Shown here: piece by piece, positions 55,201 to 63,800 of the stretch | Numbering within the stretch: the first letter of the stretch is position 1 | Layout: each line of letters starts with the position of its first letter | DNA from: DAOUBP01 sp964474695 | GTDB taxonomy: Bacteria > Chloroflexota > Anaerolineae > CG2-30-64-16 | Reading direction: 5' to 3' | Assembly: GCA_964474695.1 (NCBI GenBank) | Contig: CAYYTK010000003.1 | Coordinates: 131,507-195,506, forward strand | Length of the DNA stretch: 64,000 nt | Position numbers and translations under genes: made by a program | The notes under the pieces: generated by a model | The model's input: only the letters and a program-made list of their open reading frames with translations | Databases searched by the model: none | What the model was told of the DNA's origin: nothing

Positions 55201-55374
55201 GTAGTTGGCATCCCCGCAGAAGTTGCTGCCTGGATTGTGCCCCAGGCCGTTCCACTCGACGTTGTTGTCGTTGCTCGCGGCTTGCGCGGTGCGCGGCGCA
55301 GCCAGCCCGCCCGCGATCAGCCCCACCACCAGCGCCAACAACACCACGACATTCACGATGCATCTTTGTGCCAT
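52258..55374 (-). CDS. Secreted lamin-tail-domain protein with C-terminal anchor module
   Basis: 1038 residues, ATG 55374 with AAGGAGG 5 nt upstream and a signal peptide ending near AQAA. Two N-terminal beta modules (about 35-300, LTAVTLWYTTNG) resemble carbohydrate-binding or starch-binding folds; a lamin-tail domain follows (SDIIINEAMYDQVGAGGRYANGEWVELYN, about 312-500). Residues about 555-800 resemble a CBM9-like or DOMON-like sheet (DVKGFWVTSDANNLYLGVSQ). No catalytic motif is seen. The C-terminus carries the FNLYR module, PNAVRLAAFGA, a hydrophobic helix and RRR. Probably surface-displayed, possibly for polymer binding. Confidence 0.85.
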   Translation of the reverse strand: MAQRCIVNVVVLLALVVGLIAGGLAAPRTAQAASNDNNVEWNGLGHNPGSNFCGDANYAYRYFGTGDAARQTWLRARAYQDDLTAVTLWYTTNGSATTQGQWTAVAMSWETNYNCGGANYGLWKVSLPPLAGTVYYQIQYTDGSSNAWQRWAGEGSGIAGTADWTAGNAGLTYSRGPSYVTRLGQGLGATDSRNPGPTQPVTLYARSDTLSGETMCVEYRVGSGGTDAQAACSYSSAVTREPVTGFHHSAWHCTVPAQAAGSTVYWRLYTVTSGACAAKTGAANYTTSDWPNSGQTYTVASACTGSASDIIINEAMYDQVGAGGRYANGEWVELYNKGTSGTCVKLDTFRLDDFDTNIYDFPNIRLFAGDYAVIYTGKSPQSSQAGPQDYIADFRFDDGVRPPMPPSVNDYAFVLWMDKTNTIWNDDGDEVALYVESGANSGYQNGEDTAVDIVQFDAGNDTIPPGFAWIGGCASSQPKTTEGRSISLKPGQPSGNCASWEESGSSGISGRTGNGASGKTRGPHSIGGPNNPAAHLGLVCAASGSTPAIDGSLNEAAWDSGSTSGASTRYIPEYTHAFPSPSRSTNTGSDYAGESAARTFWSWGTTPTVTTLSSGDADVKGFWVTSDANNLYLGVSQICAIWPGRYSNNDYVDLFIAIDTDNTTGNAVYRDAAIWNKRVDFAGWNPDYVIGVERIGGAGDYAALIKWNGSAWTDVRAGGTFAYGAYWAGDYNACTLEFKIPYTDLLASPWLRPPAGAVWNFAIYTTHDSDNYDVYDSGPGIGNSLFFEQIGDYPRDADYACGISDPVDIANGGTDSNETLCGDAFGSNIYQDSDNSYVGDDPLDGGNQPGSDNHNGDDKDTIMEYYAVEMDASSCYPLAVDLAAFTAAAGADGVTLAWETVSEADNAGFNLYRAEAPAAAGLLTEPPADAWVRLNDALIPAAAPGAGTGHAYTWTDTATAPGASYWYMLEDVALDGTATQHEPVAVSVAAQSAEPNAVRLAAFGAGGAARDGAVTGPGLAALAALAGLALAGLSLRRR

Positions 55375-55402
55375 GCGAACCTCCTTGTCAGCGGGGACAT
55401 AA

Positions 55403-55447
55403 GAGAAACCAGGTTCTCACCGCGAAATCGCGCAGATCCTGGTTTCT
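55403..55447. repeat. Imperfect palindrome of the AAACCAGG family
   Basis: AGAGAAACCAGGTTCTC ... AGATCCTGGTTTCT around an internal CGCGAAATCGCG. It lies in the intergenic region between two secreted-protein genes. Confidence 0.7.
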
Positions 55448-55531
55448 GAGAGAACACCTATGGTAAAAGGTAAGGCCTCCGCCTTACATTTTACATTTCG
55501 CTTTCAACCCCGAGCCTTCAACTTTGGTTTT

Positions 55532-56083
55532 TCAACTGCCCGGGACCAACGTGAAGTCGAACTCGCCGACGCGATTGTCGTAGTCGTATTCCGGGATATT
55601 GTCCCCCGCGCGCACGACCCAGAAGTAGTTATGCGCGACATCCCCCAGCACGGTCACGTTGGGGGTTTGGGGGGTGCACGTCTGCTGGGCGCCGCCGGCA
55701 ACGAAATAGCCGCACGTGCCATTGTCCACATACTCGAAAGGCGTATCCCGACTGTATAGGCCGGTGGGGAACGAGTACTGGTCGATCTTTGTGCCTTCGC
55801 TGGCGTTGGGATCGAAATAGGGGTCATTCACCGCACGCCAGGCCTGATAGAGGGTGATGGCGGTATCGGGGTGCGCCCACGACAGCTCGATGCTGGTGCT
55901 GCTGTATTTGGCGATGGAGATATGCGGCGGGTCCCAGGCCGCGTTCGGACCGGCAGCGCGACTGTCGCTGCTGCCCGGCTCCTCGCTGGCCCAAGCCGCG
56001 GAACCGCCGGCCGCAATCAGCGTGACGACCAGCACAAGCACGATGAGCCCCCAGGGCATGATGCGCGTTGAAGGTCGGTTCAT
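55532..56083 (-). CDS. Small secreted Fn3-like protein, stand-alone GEFDF module
   Basis: 183 residues. ATG 56083 with GAGGTG upstream begins a signal peptide (RIMPWGLIVLVLVVTLIAAGG). The mature part is one Fn3-like module (ISIAKYSSTSIELSWAHPDTAITLYQAWRAVNDPYFDP), ending RVGEFDFTLVPGS, the same closing motif as the S8, M14 and C25 peptidases here. It has no other domain. It may be a degraded protease tail or a free-standing binding/secretion module. It precedes the lamin-tail gene on the same strand. Confidence 0.75.
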   Translation of the reverse strand: MNRPSTRIMPWGLIVLVLVVTLIAAGGSAAWASEEPGSSDSRAAGPNAAWDPPHISIAKYSSTSIELSWAHPDTAITLYQAWRAVNDPYFDPNASEGTKIDQYSFPTGLYSRDTPFEYVDNGTCGYFVAGGAQQTCTPQTPNVTVLGDVAHNYFWVVRAGDNIPEYDYDNRVGEFDFTLVPGS

Positions 56084-56152
56084 GGTCACCTCAGTTTGGA
56101 GAGAGATGGATGTCAGCGAGTAGTATACCATAGAATGTCAATTTCCCTGTAA

Positions 56153-56171
56153 CGCAATCCGCTGGATTGCG
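56153..56171. repeat. CGCAATC-family palindrome
   Basis: CGCAATCCGCTGGATTGCG, between the C25 peptidase stop and the small Fn3-like gene; related to 18576-18623 and the 25396 array. Confidence 0.8.
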
Positions 56172-56180
56172 GCACAGGAG

Positions 56181-59100
56181 TTAGTTCCCCGGCGTCAGCG
56201 CAAAGTCGAACTCACCCACCCGGTTCGAGATCTCCGAGACGCCGTCGCCGTTGCGGCCCCGCAGGACCCAGAAGTAATTGACCGCAGGGTCGCCGATGAC
56301 CTGGACCTGGGGCGGCGGGTTCGAGCCGTCATCCGTGAAGAGGAAGCCTGCGCCCCGGCCGACAAAGCCGGCTTCCACCGCAGCCACCTGCACCCCTCCG
56401 CCCTCCGGCGCAAAATACGGCGTCGTATCACGCCACACTTCGTAGGCGGCGCTGTCCGGCTGGTGGAGCCAGCTCAGGCTGGCGCTGCTCCCCTCGGCCG
56501 CGATGGCGATTTCCGGCGCGGCCGGCAGAGAAACCGGCACGCGCAGGCTGAGCGCGGGATCGCCGAACAGCATCTGTGTGTCGATCACATCGTGCCAGGC
56601 TCCGCTGTTGGCGAAGAAGTACAGCTTGGCCTGCGTCGTCGCGTCCCCGATGCCGCGGAGGCGGTCGCGGAAGAGCGCCACGACCAGCCCTTCGTTGAGC
56701 TTCAGGAGCGCGCTGCCCAGGTGATAGCCGGTGGGTGAGAAATCGGCGATGGCGGCCCGGCCCCCTTGCATGGCGTGCAGCGCGCCCAACACCTGGGTGT
56801 CGTTATCCAGATCGATGTAGTAGCCATCCCAACAGGAGTAGGCCGCCACCAGGGGCAGCCGCGTGTTGGCAGCCAGGACCGGCGGCACCTCATAGTTGTA
56901 GATGCCGCTGACTGATCCCCACCGCCAGCGGGAGGCGTGGCCGAACCACTGCAGCATCAGCGCGCCGTTATTGAAGGCTGCTTTGATCTGCGCCTGCATC
57001 TCGGCCGGCGTATCGGTGTCCGATGTTGCGCCGGGACAGATGGTCGTATCGCCGTAGTAGATGGTCCGATCATCATAGCTCGCCGGCAGCCAATTCAGCC
57101 GCACCTGGTCGCTGAGCGAGTGGAAATTGCCCGCCGTGGGGTCGTTGCAGCGGTCAGCCACGAAATCGACGCGATTGTTCCATTCGCCATCGGGCGTGAT
57201 GGTTTCGTCCTCGTAGGCTACGATCTTGGCGATGTGTGCGGCCAAGGCGGCCGGGGTGCGCGCGGGGATGCGGCCGAGGGCCATGTCGGGCAGGTAATCG
57301 CTCGGACCATCGACGCACACATAGCGGTTGTCCGCCGCGGTCTCGCCGATGAATGGGTCGACGCGCGCCAGATAGGGCGGGATCTGGTTCGGCGCGGTCG
57401 TACCGGTGGCCCCCCTGAAGTCGTAATGGCCGTTGCCGATCAGCACAACGTAACGGGGCGGCGCCTGTGCTGCGTTCCAGTTGTGATAGGCGTAGGTCAG
57501 GAAGGTGCGGATCGCCTCCGGGTCTACCAGGCCGGCGCTGAAGTCGTCGTAGATGTCCTGGACATCCACGGCGGCCACCTGCAGCCCCTGGGCCGCGCGG
57601 TGTTCCAGCAGCGGCATGGCCGCCTCCCACAGGTCGCTGGCCACGATGGCGATGTAGTCCGCATCGGCGATCGTGGCCTTCAGGCCGGCGCGGCTGTCCA
57701 GCTCCACCGCGGCCGGCGCCAGCAATCCCTCCGCGGCGGCCAGGGCGTAGCTGGCCGGCGGGTCGTTCGCGTCCCACTGATCCCAGAAGTGCAGCGCATA
57801 GCCTGCGCCGTCGCTCATCGCTTCTGTCGAGAGGATTTCCACCGGCTGCTGCGGCCGGCGCACGTCGTAGACGGCCACCTTGCTGGTGGTGAAACCGGTC
57901 ACGGTGAGTTGCGCGCTGGCGCCGTCGGTGTCGATGCCCTCAATGACGATGGCGTCGAGTTCCGCATCGGGCAGCGCCGGGTAGGAGAGCTCAAGCCAGT
58001 CCGGCCAGATCCAATAGCTGCTCAGGTCGGGCAACTGCGCCAGCGAGGCCGCCAGGTCGAGCCGATCTGCCGACCCGTTCAGCCAATCTGCCGGGGAGGC
58101 CGCCTCGGCCAGGTAGCCTGTGCGGCCGTCCCACTGGAATCGCGCCATGCGCCGGCCGTTAAGCCATGCTTCCACCGACTGATCCGGGTTCGGCGCCTGA
58201 GATGTGCCGCCGTAGAACTGCGCTCGCAAAACGACCTGACTGCCCGGCGCGCTTGTCGGGGTCGGCGAAGGGGTAAGGGTTTCGGTTGCGGTCGGGGTTG
58301 CGGTCGGCGTCGCGGTTGCGGTCGGCGTGACAGTGGGTGTTTCGGTCTCGGTTGGCGTGGCGGTGGGCGTTTCGGTGTCAGTCGGCGTCGGCGTGACGGT
58401 GGGCGTCGCGGTGTCGGTTGCGGTCGGCGTGGCAGTGGGCGTCGCGGTCTCGGTTGGTGTGGCGGTTGGCGTTTCGGTGTCAGTCGGCGTCGGCGTGACG
58501 GTGGGCGTCNNNNNNNNNNNNNNNNNNNNNNNNNNNNNNNNNNNNNNNNNNNNNNNNNNNNNNNNNNNNNNNNNNNNNNNNNNNNNNNNNNNNNNNNNNN
58601 NNNNNNNNNGCGTGGCAGTGGGCGTCGCGGTCTCGGTTGGTGTGGCGGTTGGCGTTTCGGTGTCGGTCGGCGTCGGCGTGATGGTGGGCGTTTCGGTGTC
58701 TGTCGGTGGCGGCGTGGCAGTGGGCGTCTCGGTGTCTGTCGGCGTGGCAGTGGGCGTTTCGGTGTCAGTTGGCGTCGGCGTGACGGTGGGCGTCTCGGTG
58801 TCGGTTGGCGTCGGCGTGACGGTGGGCGTCTCGGTGTCGGTCGGCGTGGGCGTGGCGGTTGGCGTTTCAGTGTCGGTCGGCGTCGGCGTGACGGTGGGCG
58901 TTTCGGTGTCTGTCGGCGTCGGCGTGACGGTGGGCGTTTCGGTGTCGGTTGGCGTGGGCGTGACGGTGGGCGTTTCGGTGGCGTCAAGCGTTTGCGCAGG
59001 CGCAATTAACGCCGAGCCTGGCCCGAACAGATCGCCGCGAGCCGGTTCCTGGGTTGCCGCAGGTGACGCCGCCGCTGCGTCCGGCGCCTGCGGCGTCGGC

Positions 59101-60335
59101 GGGGTGATATACGGATCGTCCAGGCTGAGGGTGTATGTCCGCGTCACCACCGGCGCCGAAGCTGAAACGTACAACGGAGCATCGAAGAAATGGTCGGCGT
59201 CCTGCGCCAAAGCGTAATCGCCGTAGTATCCCTTATCGTACTCGATGCGCAGCGTCTGCGTGATGGCCGTGACCACGGGCGGCTCTGAGCCGCCCGGTTC
59301 GGCCTTGCGCGTCGTCATGCGAGCCGCCGGCGGGGCCGCCTCTTCGCCCCAAAACAAAAAGTAGATGTTTTGCGTCATGTAGCGGCTCAGGTGGGGCTCG
59401 GCATAAAAGATCACCCGGTCGCCAGGGTCGAACACGCCGTCCTCCTCGCCCTGCACCTGGATGCGCACAAGTTCGCCGCCGCGCTGCATATAGAACGAAG
59501 CCGGCTTCACCGCGCCAGCCCCCGTGAGCGGCGCCCCCGCGGCCAGCAGATCGTCGTAGGTCAGGCGATAGAGCCCGCGTTTGGCGGTGCGGATGCGCAG
59601 GCGGCCGCTTCCTTCCTCCGGCAAGATCAATGGATTGCCCGCCGGCTGATTGCTGCCCCCTGCCCCCCGCCCGCTGACTCCTGACTCCTGCCCCCTGACT
59701 CCTGCCCCCTGCCCCCTGACCCCTGCCGACTGCCCCCTGACTCCTGCCCCTTGCACCCGCACCACGATCTCCACATCGGGATGATAGCGCAGCTCCCGCG
59801 TGACCGGGTTGTACTGGAAGGGAAAGACGCGCACGGCCAGCAAGCGCCGGCCGGCCTGCCATTGTACATCGCCGGCCACGGCCGGAGATGCGGGGTAGAA
59901 GGCGTTCTGTTGATAGATGGCAGGGTCGGGACGATCGACCACCGGCACGACGCCCGGGAGATCCGCGCGTTCGATTGGGCTTACCGGCCCTTCCAACGAA
60001 AGATCGGGCACGGGGACCGCAGGGATGGCGAGGTGCTCGGAAAGGGTCCGGCTGCCCCTGGGTTGCGCCGTGAGCGTCCACTCACCGGCCGGCGGCAGCT
60101 CGATGATCGTCCCGTAAACCGGCAAGCCTGGCGCGCCGGGTGCGTCGTTCATCACGTAGCCCGGCACGTTGATGCTCTGCCCGTCAATCACGTAATGGGG
60201 GGTTCTGATCCGTCGTGTGAGGCTTTCGGTTTCAAGCTGGCCGGTCGGGTGCGCAATACTGGGTTGGCCCAGCAGGAGGGTCAGAAGCACCGCGCCCCCG
60301 ATCCACCTGCGCCAACCCCGGGCATCTTTCGTCAC
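56181..60335 (-). CDS. Secreted C25 (gingipain-like) cysteine peptidase
   Basis: About 1384 residues as drawn, GTG 60335 with AGAGG upstream and a signal peptide. The N-terminal pro-domain (about 30-210) and beta region (250-410) are those of Peptidase_C25 proteins. A Thr/Pro-rich repeat linker of about 240 residues (with a scaffold gap of unknown size) leads to the catalytic domain: DYIAIVASDLWEAA, YVVLIGNGHYDFRG, the His in LQWFGHASRW (His1133) and the Cys in AAYSCWDGYY (Cys1168), ending MLFGDPALSLRVP. An Fn3-like module ending RVGEFDFALTPGN follows. A 105-bp heptamer array in the pro-domain adds 35 residues (about 193-227). It would act as an extracellular endopeptidase. Confidence 0.9.
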   Translation of the reverse strand: MTKDARGWRRWIGGAVLLTLLLGQPSIAHPTGQLETESLTRRIRTPHYVIDGQSINVPGYVMNDAPGAPGLPVYGTIIELPPAGEWTLTAQPRGSRTLSEHLAIPAVPVPDLSLEGPVSPIERADLPGVVPVVDRPDPAIYQQNAFYPASPAVAGDVQWQAGRRLLAVRVFPFQYNPVTRELRYHPDVEIVVRVQGAGVRGQSAGVRGQGAGVRGQESGVSGRGAGGSNQPAGNPLILPEEGSGRLRIRTAKRGLYRLTYDDLLAAGAPLTGAGAVKPASFYMQRGGELVRIQVQGEEDGVFDPGDRVIFYAEPHLSRYMTQNIYFLFWGEEAAPPAARMTTRKAEPGGSEPPVVTAITQTLRIEYDKGYYGDYALAQDADHFFDAPLYVSASAPVVTRTYTLSLDDPYITPPTPQAPDAAAASPAATQEPARGDLFGPGSALIAPAQTLDATETPTVTPTPTDTETPTVTPTPTDTETPTVTPTPTDTETPTATPTPTDTETPTVTPTPTDTETPTVTPTPTDTETPTATPTDTETPTATPPPTDTETPTITPTPTDTETPTATPTETATPTATXXXXXXXXXXXXXXXXXXXXXXXXXXXXXXXXXXTPTVTPTPTDTETPTATPTETATPTATPTATDTATPTVTPTPTDTETPTATPTETETPTVTPTATATPTATPTATETLTPSPTPTSAPGSQVVLRAQFYGGTSQAPNPDQSVEAWLNGRRMARFQWDGRTGYLAEAASPADWLNGSADRLDLAASLAQLPDLSSYWIWPDWLELSYPALPDAELDAIVIEGIDTDGASAQLTVTGFTTSKVAVYDVRRPQQPVEILSTEAMSDGAGYALHFWDQWDANDPPASYALAAAEGLLAPAAVELDSRAGLKATIADADYIAIVASDLWEAAMPLLEHRAAQGLQVAAVDVQDIYDDFSAGLVDPEAIRTFLTYAYHNWNAAQAPPRYVVLIGNGHYDFRGATGTTAPNQIPPYLARVDPFIGETAADNRYVCVDGPSDYLPDMALGRIPARTPAALAAHIAKIVAYEDETITPDGEWNNRVDFVADRCNDPTAGNFHSLSDQVRLNWLPASYDDRTIYYGDTTICPGATSDTDTPAEMQAQIKAAFNNGALMLQWFGHASRWRWGSVSGIYNYEVPPVLAANTRLPLVAAYSCWDGYYIDLDNDTQVLGALHAMQGGRAAIADFSPTGYHLGSALLKLNEGLVVALFRDRLRGIGDATTQAKLYFFANSGAWHDVIDTQMLFGDPALSLRVPVSLPAAPEIAIAAEGSSASLSWLHQPDSAAYEVWRDTTPYFAPEGGGVQVAAVEAGFVGRGAGFLFTDDGSNPPPQVQVIGDPAVNYFWVLRGRNGDGVSEISNRVGEFDFALTPGN
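58271..58984. repeat. Thr/Pro-rich linker repeats
   Basis: Degenerate 18- and 36-bp units encode TETPTVTPTPTD-type repeats in the C25 peptidase; the sequence is interrupted by a 100-N gap. On the other strand it gives a meaningless Val/Gly-rich open frame. Confidence 0.9.
58510..58609. other. Assembly gap of 100 N
   Basis: Exactly 100 undetermined bases in the linker repeat. The reading frame happens to continue across it, but the true length is unknown. Confidence 0.99.
59654..59758. repeat. In-frame heptamer array, 15 copies
   Basis: 105 bp = 15 copies of TGACTCC/TGCCCCC-type heptamers inside the C25 gene. Read on the coding strand it gives the 7-residue repeat GAGVRGQ. The length is a multiple of 21, so the frame is kept. 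Confidence 0.9.
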
Positions 60336-60422
60336 TGGTTTGACCTCTGTCGCATCGTTCGACTCTGCCGGCCTCTGCCCGGCCCATGCTCAGGCTGATC
60401 TCTCGGAAAGGATCTGAAGCAA

Positions 60423-60452
60423 ACAACCGGCGGATTGACACCCGCCGGCTGT
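60423..60452. terminator. Hairpin terminator after the small peptide gene
   Basis: Stem ACAACCGGCGG / CCGCCGGCTGT (one G-U pair) with an 8-nt loop; on the minus strand it is followed by TTTGCTT. It lies 57 nt after the stop of the 63-residue peptide gene and before the C25 gene. Confidence 0.7.
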
Positions 60453-60508
60453 TTATGCGCATACCAAATTGGGGACCTGGCTGCAAGCCAGAGTCGTCCC
60501 AAGCCCGA

Positions 60509-60700
60509 TCAGGTCTTGCATTGACCGCTGTCGCCCGACGTTCCCAGTGGTCCCAGGAAACTGGGTGGCGCGCCAGGTGGAACAGGCGGCCCACCCTGCG
60601 CCGATGCCTCCAGGGAGCGCTCCAGCACGATGCGTGGCGTCTCCCAAGGCTTGCGAGCGGGTAGCGATTGTATGTCGTGAATGGTGTTGGTGACTGTCAT
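60509..60700 (-). CDS. 63-residue peptide, RiPP-precursor-like
   Basis: ATG 60700 has one of the strongest ribosome-binding sites in the window (GGGGAGGAG, 6 nt upstream), and a terminator follows, so it looks like a real single-gene unit. The N-terminal part is leader-like: IQSLPARKPWETPRIVLERSLEASAQGG, with a W-x-x-P-x-I pattern resembling the YxxPxL recognition motif of lasso-peptide leaders. The C-terminal part is short, Pro/Gly-rich and ends FLGPLGTSGDSGQCKT with a single Cys. No lasso cyclase, protease or other modification enzyme is encoded in the window. It may be a modified-peptide precursor or a small secreted protein; the family is not identified. Confidence 0.6.
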   Translation of the reverse strand: MTVTNTIHDIQSLPARKPWETPRIVLERSLEASAQGGPPVPPGAPPSFLGPLGTSGDSGQCKT

Positions 60701-60761
60701 GGTTGTCTCCTCCCCGGCTATGATGGCTGATTGCTGTTCGAAGGTGCGACACTCAGGGTAT

Positions 60762-60800
60762 GCCGGAAACCGGGCTGTGCTGAGAAGCCCGATTTCCGGC
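60762..60800. terminator. Palindrome after the DUF11/GEVED protein gene
   Basis: GCCGGAAACCGGGCT / AGCCCGATTTCCGGC, 15-bp stem with one mismatch and a 9-nt loop, starting 9 nt after the minus-strand stop at 60809. Confidence 0.65.
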
Positions 60801-60808
60801 AGATTATA

Positions 60809-63800
60809 CTACGGGCGCCTGCGTCGCGCCAACGCATAGCCGGACGCCAGCGCGAGCCCGAGTGCGGCCAGCGGCGCGGCCATCCCCAGCGCCGGGCTCG
60901 CGCCCAGGCCGGTCAACTGCACGGCGGTCGGCTCGCTGATCGTTACTTCCACAGGCTCATGCCGTGTGGCGCTTCCGTCCAGGGCCACATCCTCCAGCGC
61001 ATACCAGTAGGTGGCGCCCGGCGTCGCGGCGCCGTCGATCCAGGTGTACGCGTGCCCTTCGGACGATCCCGGCGCGGCGGCGGGGATCAGCGCCGTGTTG
61101 AGCAGCACCCACGGCCCCGCGCCCGAGTCGGCCCTGTAGACGTTGAAACCGGCATTATCCGTTTCGCTGACCGTCTCCCAGTTGAGGGTCACGCCCGTGT
61201 CGCTGGCCTCGGCGGTGAAGGAGGCCAGATCCACCGCCAGCGGGCTGAACGTAAACAGGTAATCCTCCACCTCGCCGCCTGCCACAAAGCCAGCGGGCGC
61301 AATCGCCGTTGTGCATGGCCCGGGGCTCAAGCGGAAGCGGAAGTAGTAGCTGTTGGACTGGCTGGCGCTCAACAAGCCGGCCGGCGCCGGGAAGAACACC
61401 TCCGTTGTTCCCACAGCGAGCAGTTGGTTCTGGATGATGTGCTCCGATTTGCTCGCGTACACATCGTAGCCGCCGGTCTTGGTGAAGTCACCGTCAGCGC
61501 ACGTGGCAGGATCGGTCAGGGGGCCGACGCACGTGCCGGCGTCATCCGTAAAGTCCATCCAGGCGTTCAGGCAGCCGGAGCCGCCGGCGACGGTTACGTA
61601 GACCGCGCCCTGGGGATTCGCGATGCCGAAGTTCGCATTCGGACTGAGGGCGATCCCGTCCTCATCGTCGGGCGCGAGCAGTGCATCATCGCCGTCAGCA
61701 CCGGCCGTCGGGGCGCCCTGCATATCGCGGTCCCAGTTGGCGCCCAGCTTCAGGCTTGACCACGAATGGCGCGGGCCGTCCGCAGCGGCCGACGTGCCGT
61801 AGGTGTCGGGCAGGTCGCCCCAGTCGCGCGTGGCGACGAGGTCGCTCCGGCAGGGACTGAGTGCGCCTGCGTCGCTGGATGCCACGTCGCAGTTCAGGAG
61901 GCTCTCATATTCCCCACTGCCCAAGGTGACGTCGAAACGGACGTAGAAGGTCGCGCCCGCGGCCAGGTCGCCCAGCAGGACGCCGTCGGGCGGCGGGGGC
62001 TGGGTGTTGTCAAGCGGGAACGGTGTCCCGGAGCCTTCGTCGGGGATGGGGGTCCACCCGCTGCCCACGTCCTTCTCCGTGGTGCCAGGGAAATAAGTCG
62101 TGTTGGCCGGCACCGTGTCGTAGACGTATACGTTCTCGATCAGGATGGACCCGCTGTTCTTCACCGTGATGACGTAGGTGGCGACGTCGCCTGGGCTCAG
62201 CATACCGTTGTTATCATTATCGGTCTTCAGCACCAGGCTCTTGGTGCCCTCCCACAGGCGCAGCGGCGGGATCGAGGTGCCCACGTCCAGGCCCGGGCTT
62301 GCGGCCGAGGCCGTCCGCGGATCTTCACCCCAGGCCAGCGCCAGCTTGCAGCCGGGGTTCGCGGTAGGATCGGTGCGCACAGGCTTGTTGGCTGCCGTGC
62401 GGCTCCAGACCCGCGCACCGCTCTGGTCGTAAGGCGGCGAGTCCACGATGCGATTGTAGAGGCGCACCGAATAGAGGCGGGTGACGAGCATGCCGTTGTT
62501 CGACGTAGTCTCGCTGATGCCATCCACCGTGTCGCCTGTGTCGCCATCGCCGTTGAGGTCAACCAGGTCGGCTGTGCCGTCGTTGTTCCAGTCCACGTAG
62601 ACGTAGGTCCCGCCCGAGGTGCATGCGGCCGTGACCCACAGCGGGCTGCCGTTCTCGGTCGATCCAGCGTTGGTGGGATCCTTGCCCAGCCCCAGCCCGA
62701 TCAGCGCATCGGTCGAAAGGAAGTTGTCGGGGAACAGGGTGAAGCTCCAGTCCCAGTAGGTTTCGTTTGAGTCCACCGTGCCGATGGCGAAGATGGGTTC
62801 GCCGGTCGACCCGCCGCCGTTGTTGGATGCATAGCAGCGCGCGCCCTGGTTGTTGGTCAGATCAACGGTCACCACCCCCCTGGCCGAGACTGCCTGGGTG
62901 ACGTTCGCGGCATCGCGACGCTCACAGGTGATGTGGGTGGGGCCCCCGGTGCTGGGCCGGTACAGCCAGAGGCGGGTTGGGCCGCTGTCGGTCGTGTCCA
63001 CACCCACGGGGCTCCAGTAGGAGGTGCCGTAGGCGCTGATCGGCAGCAGGTTCATGTCGCGCGAAGCATAGTTGGAGCCGATGTCGCCGGTAATCAACAC
63101 CACCTGGATCGGCTTGGCCGAGTCGGTGGACTCTACGCGGGCGCCTTGCTGTACGTAGTCACACTCAGGGAAAGAGCGATTCCGGTACGCCTCAAGGTAG
63201 CTGCCCCCTTCGTTCAGGTTGCCGGTGTAGTCCCAGGTGCCGTTGCCGTCGGCATCCACGCGGATCGGCGTGTTGTTCTGCGCCGCCATAATGGACAGCG
63301 CGCTGTACTCGAACATATCGCCGGCGTTGGTGTCGCAGCCCACCGGCGCTTCGTAGGCGACGCCCCACTCGGCCGTGGCATACATCTCATGGGCGAAAGC
63401 GTTCAGGGTGCCGGAGCCGCTGGCCCAGACTGCACGCGCCATGGAAATGGACTTGTTGGCGCCGACCTTGTCCCTGGCGTCGAATCGGAGGGCCGTGCCG
63501 CGCGGCACCGGGATGCTGTTGTACGGGATGATGACGTCGCCGGCATTCAGGACGTCGTTGGCGTCCGTGCAGGTGACGGCCGTGCCGCGTATGTTGGGTG
63601 CGCAGCCGTCGTCCGACTCACCATTGCCCCAGATCTGCGTGCCGCCGGGGTTCCCCGCGCTATAGAGGTTGGTCGGGTTGGCGATGTCCGAGTCGTAGCC
63701 GTTCTCCCACTGGTCGTAGTAGACGTAGGCGCCGCTCACGCCGATCGCGATGGAGAAGTAGGTCCAGACCGGTGAGTTGGCGTCGCTGTTGATGGTGTCC

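Noticed and set aside
58327..59217. Val/Gly-rich plus-strand open frame
   Set aside because: It is the antisense of the TPTPTDTETP linker repeat in the C25 gene.
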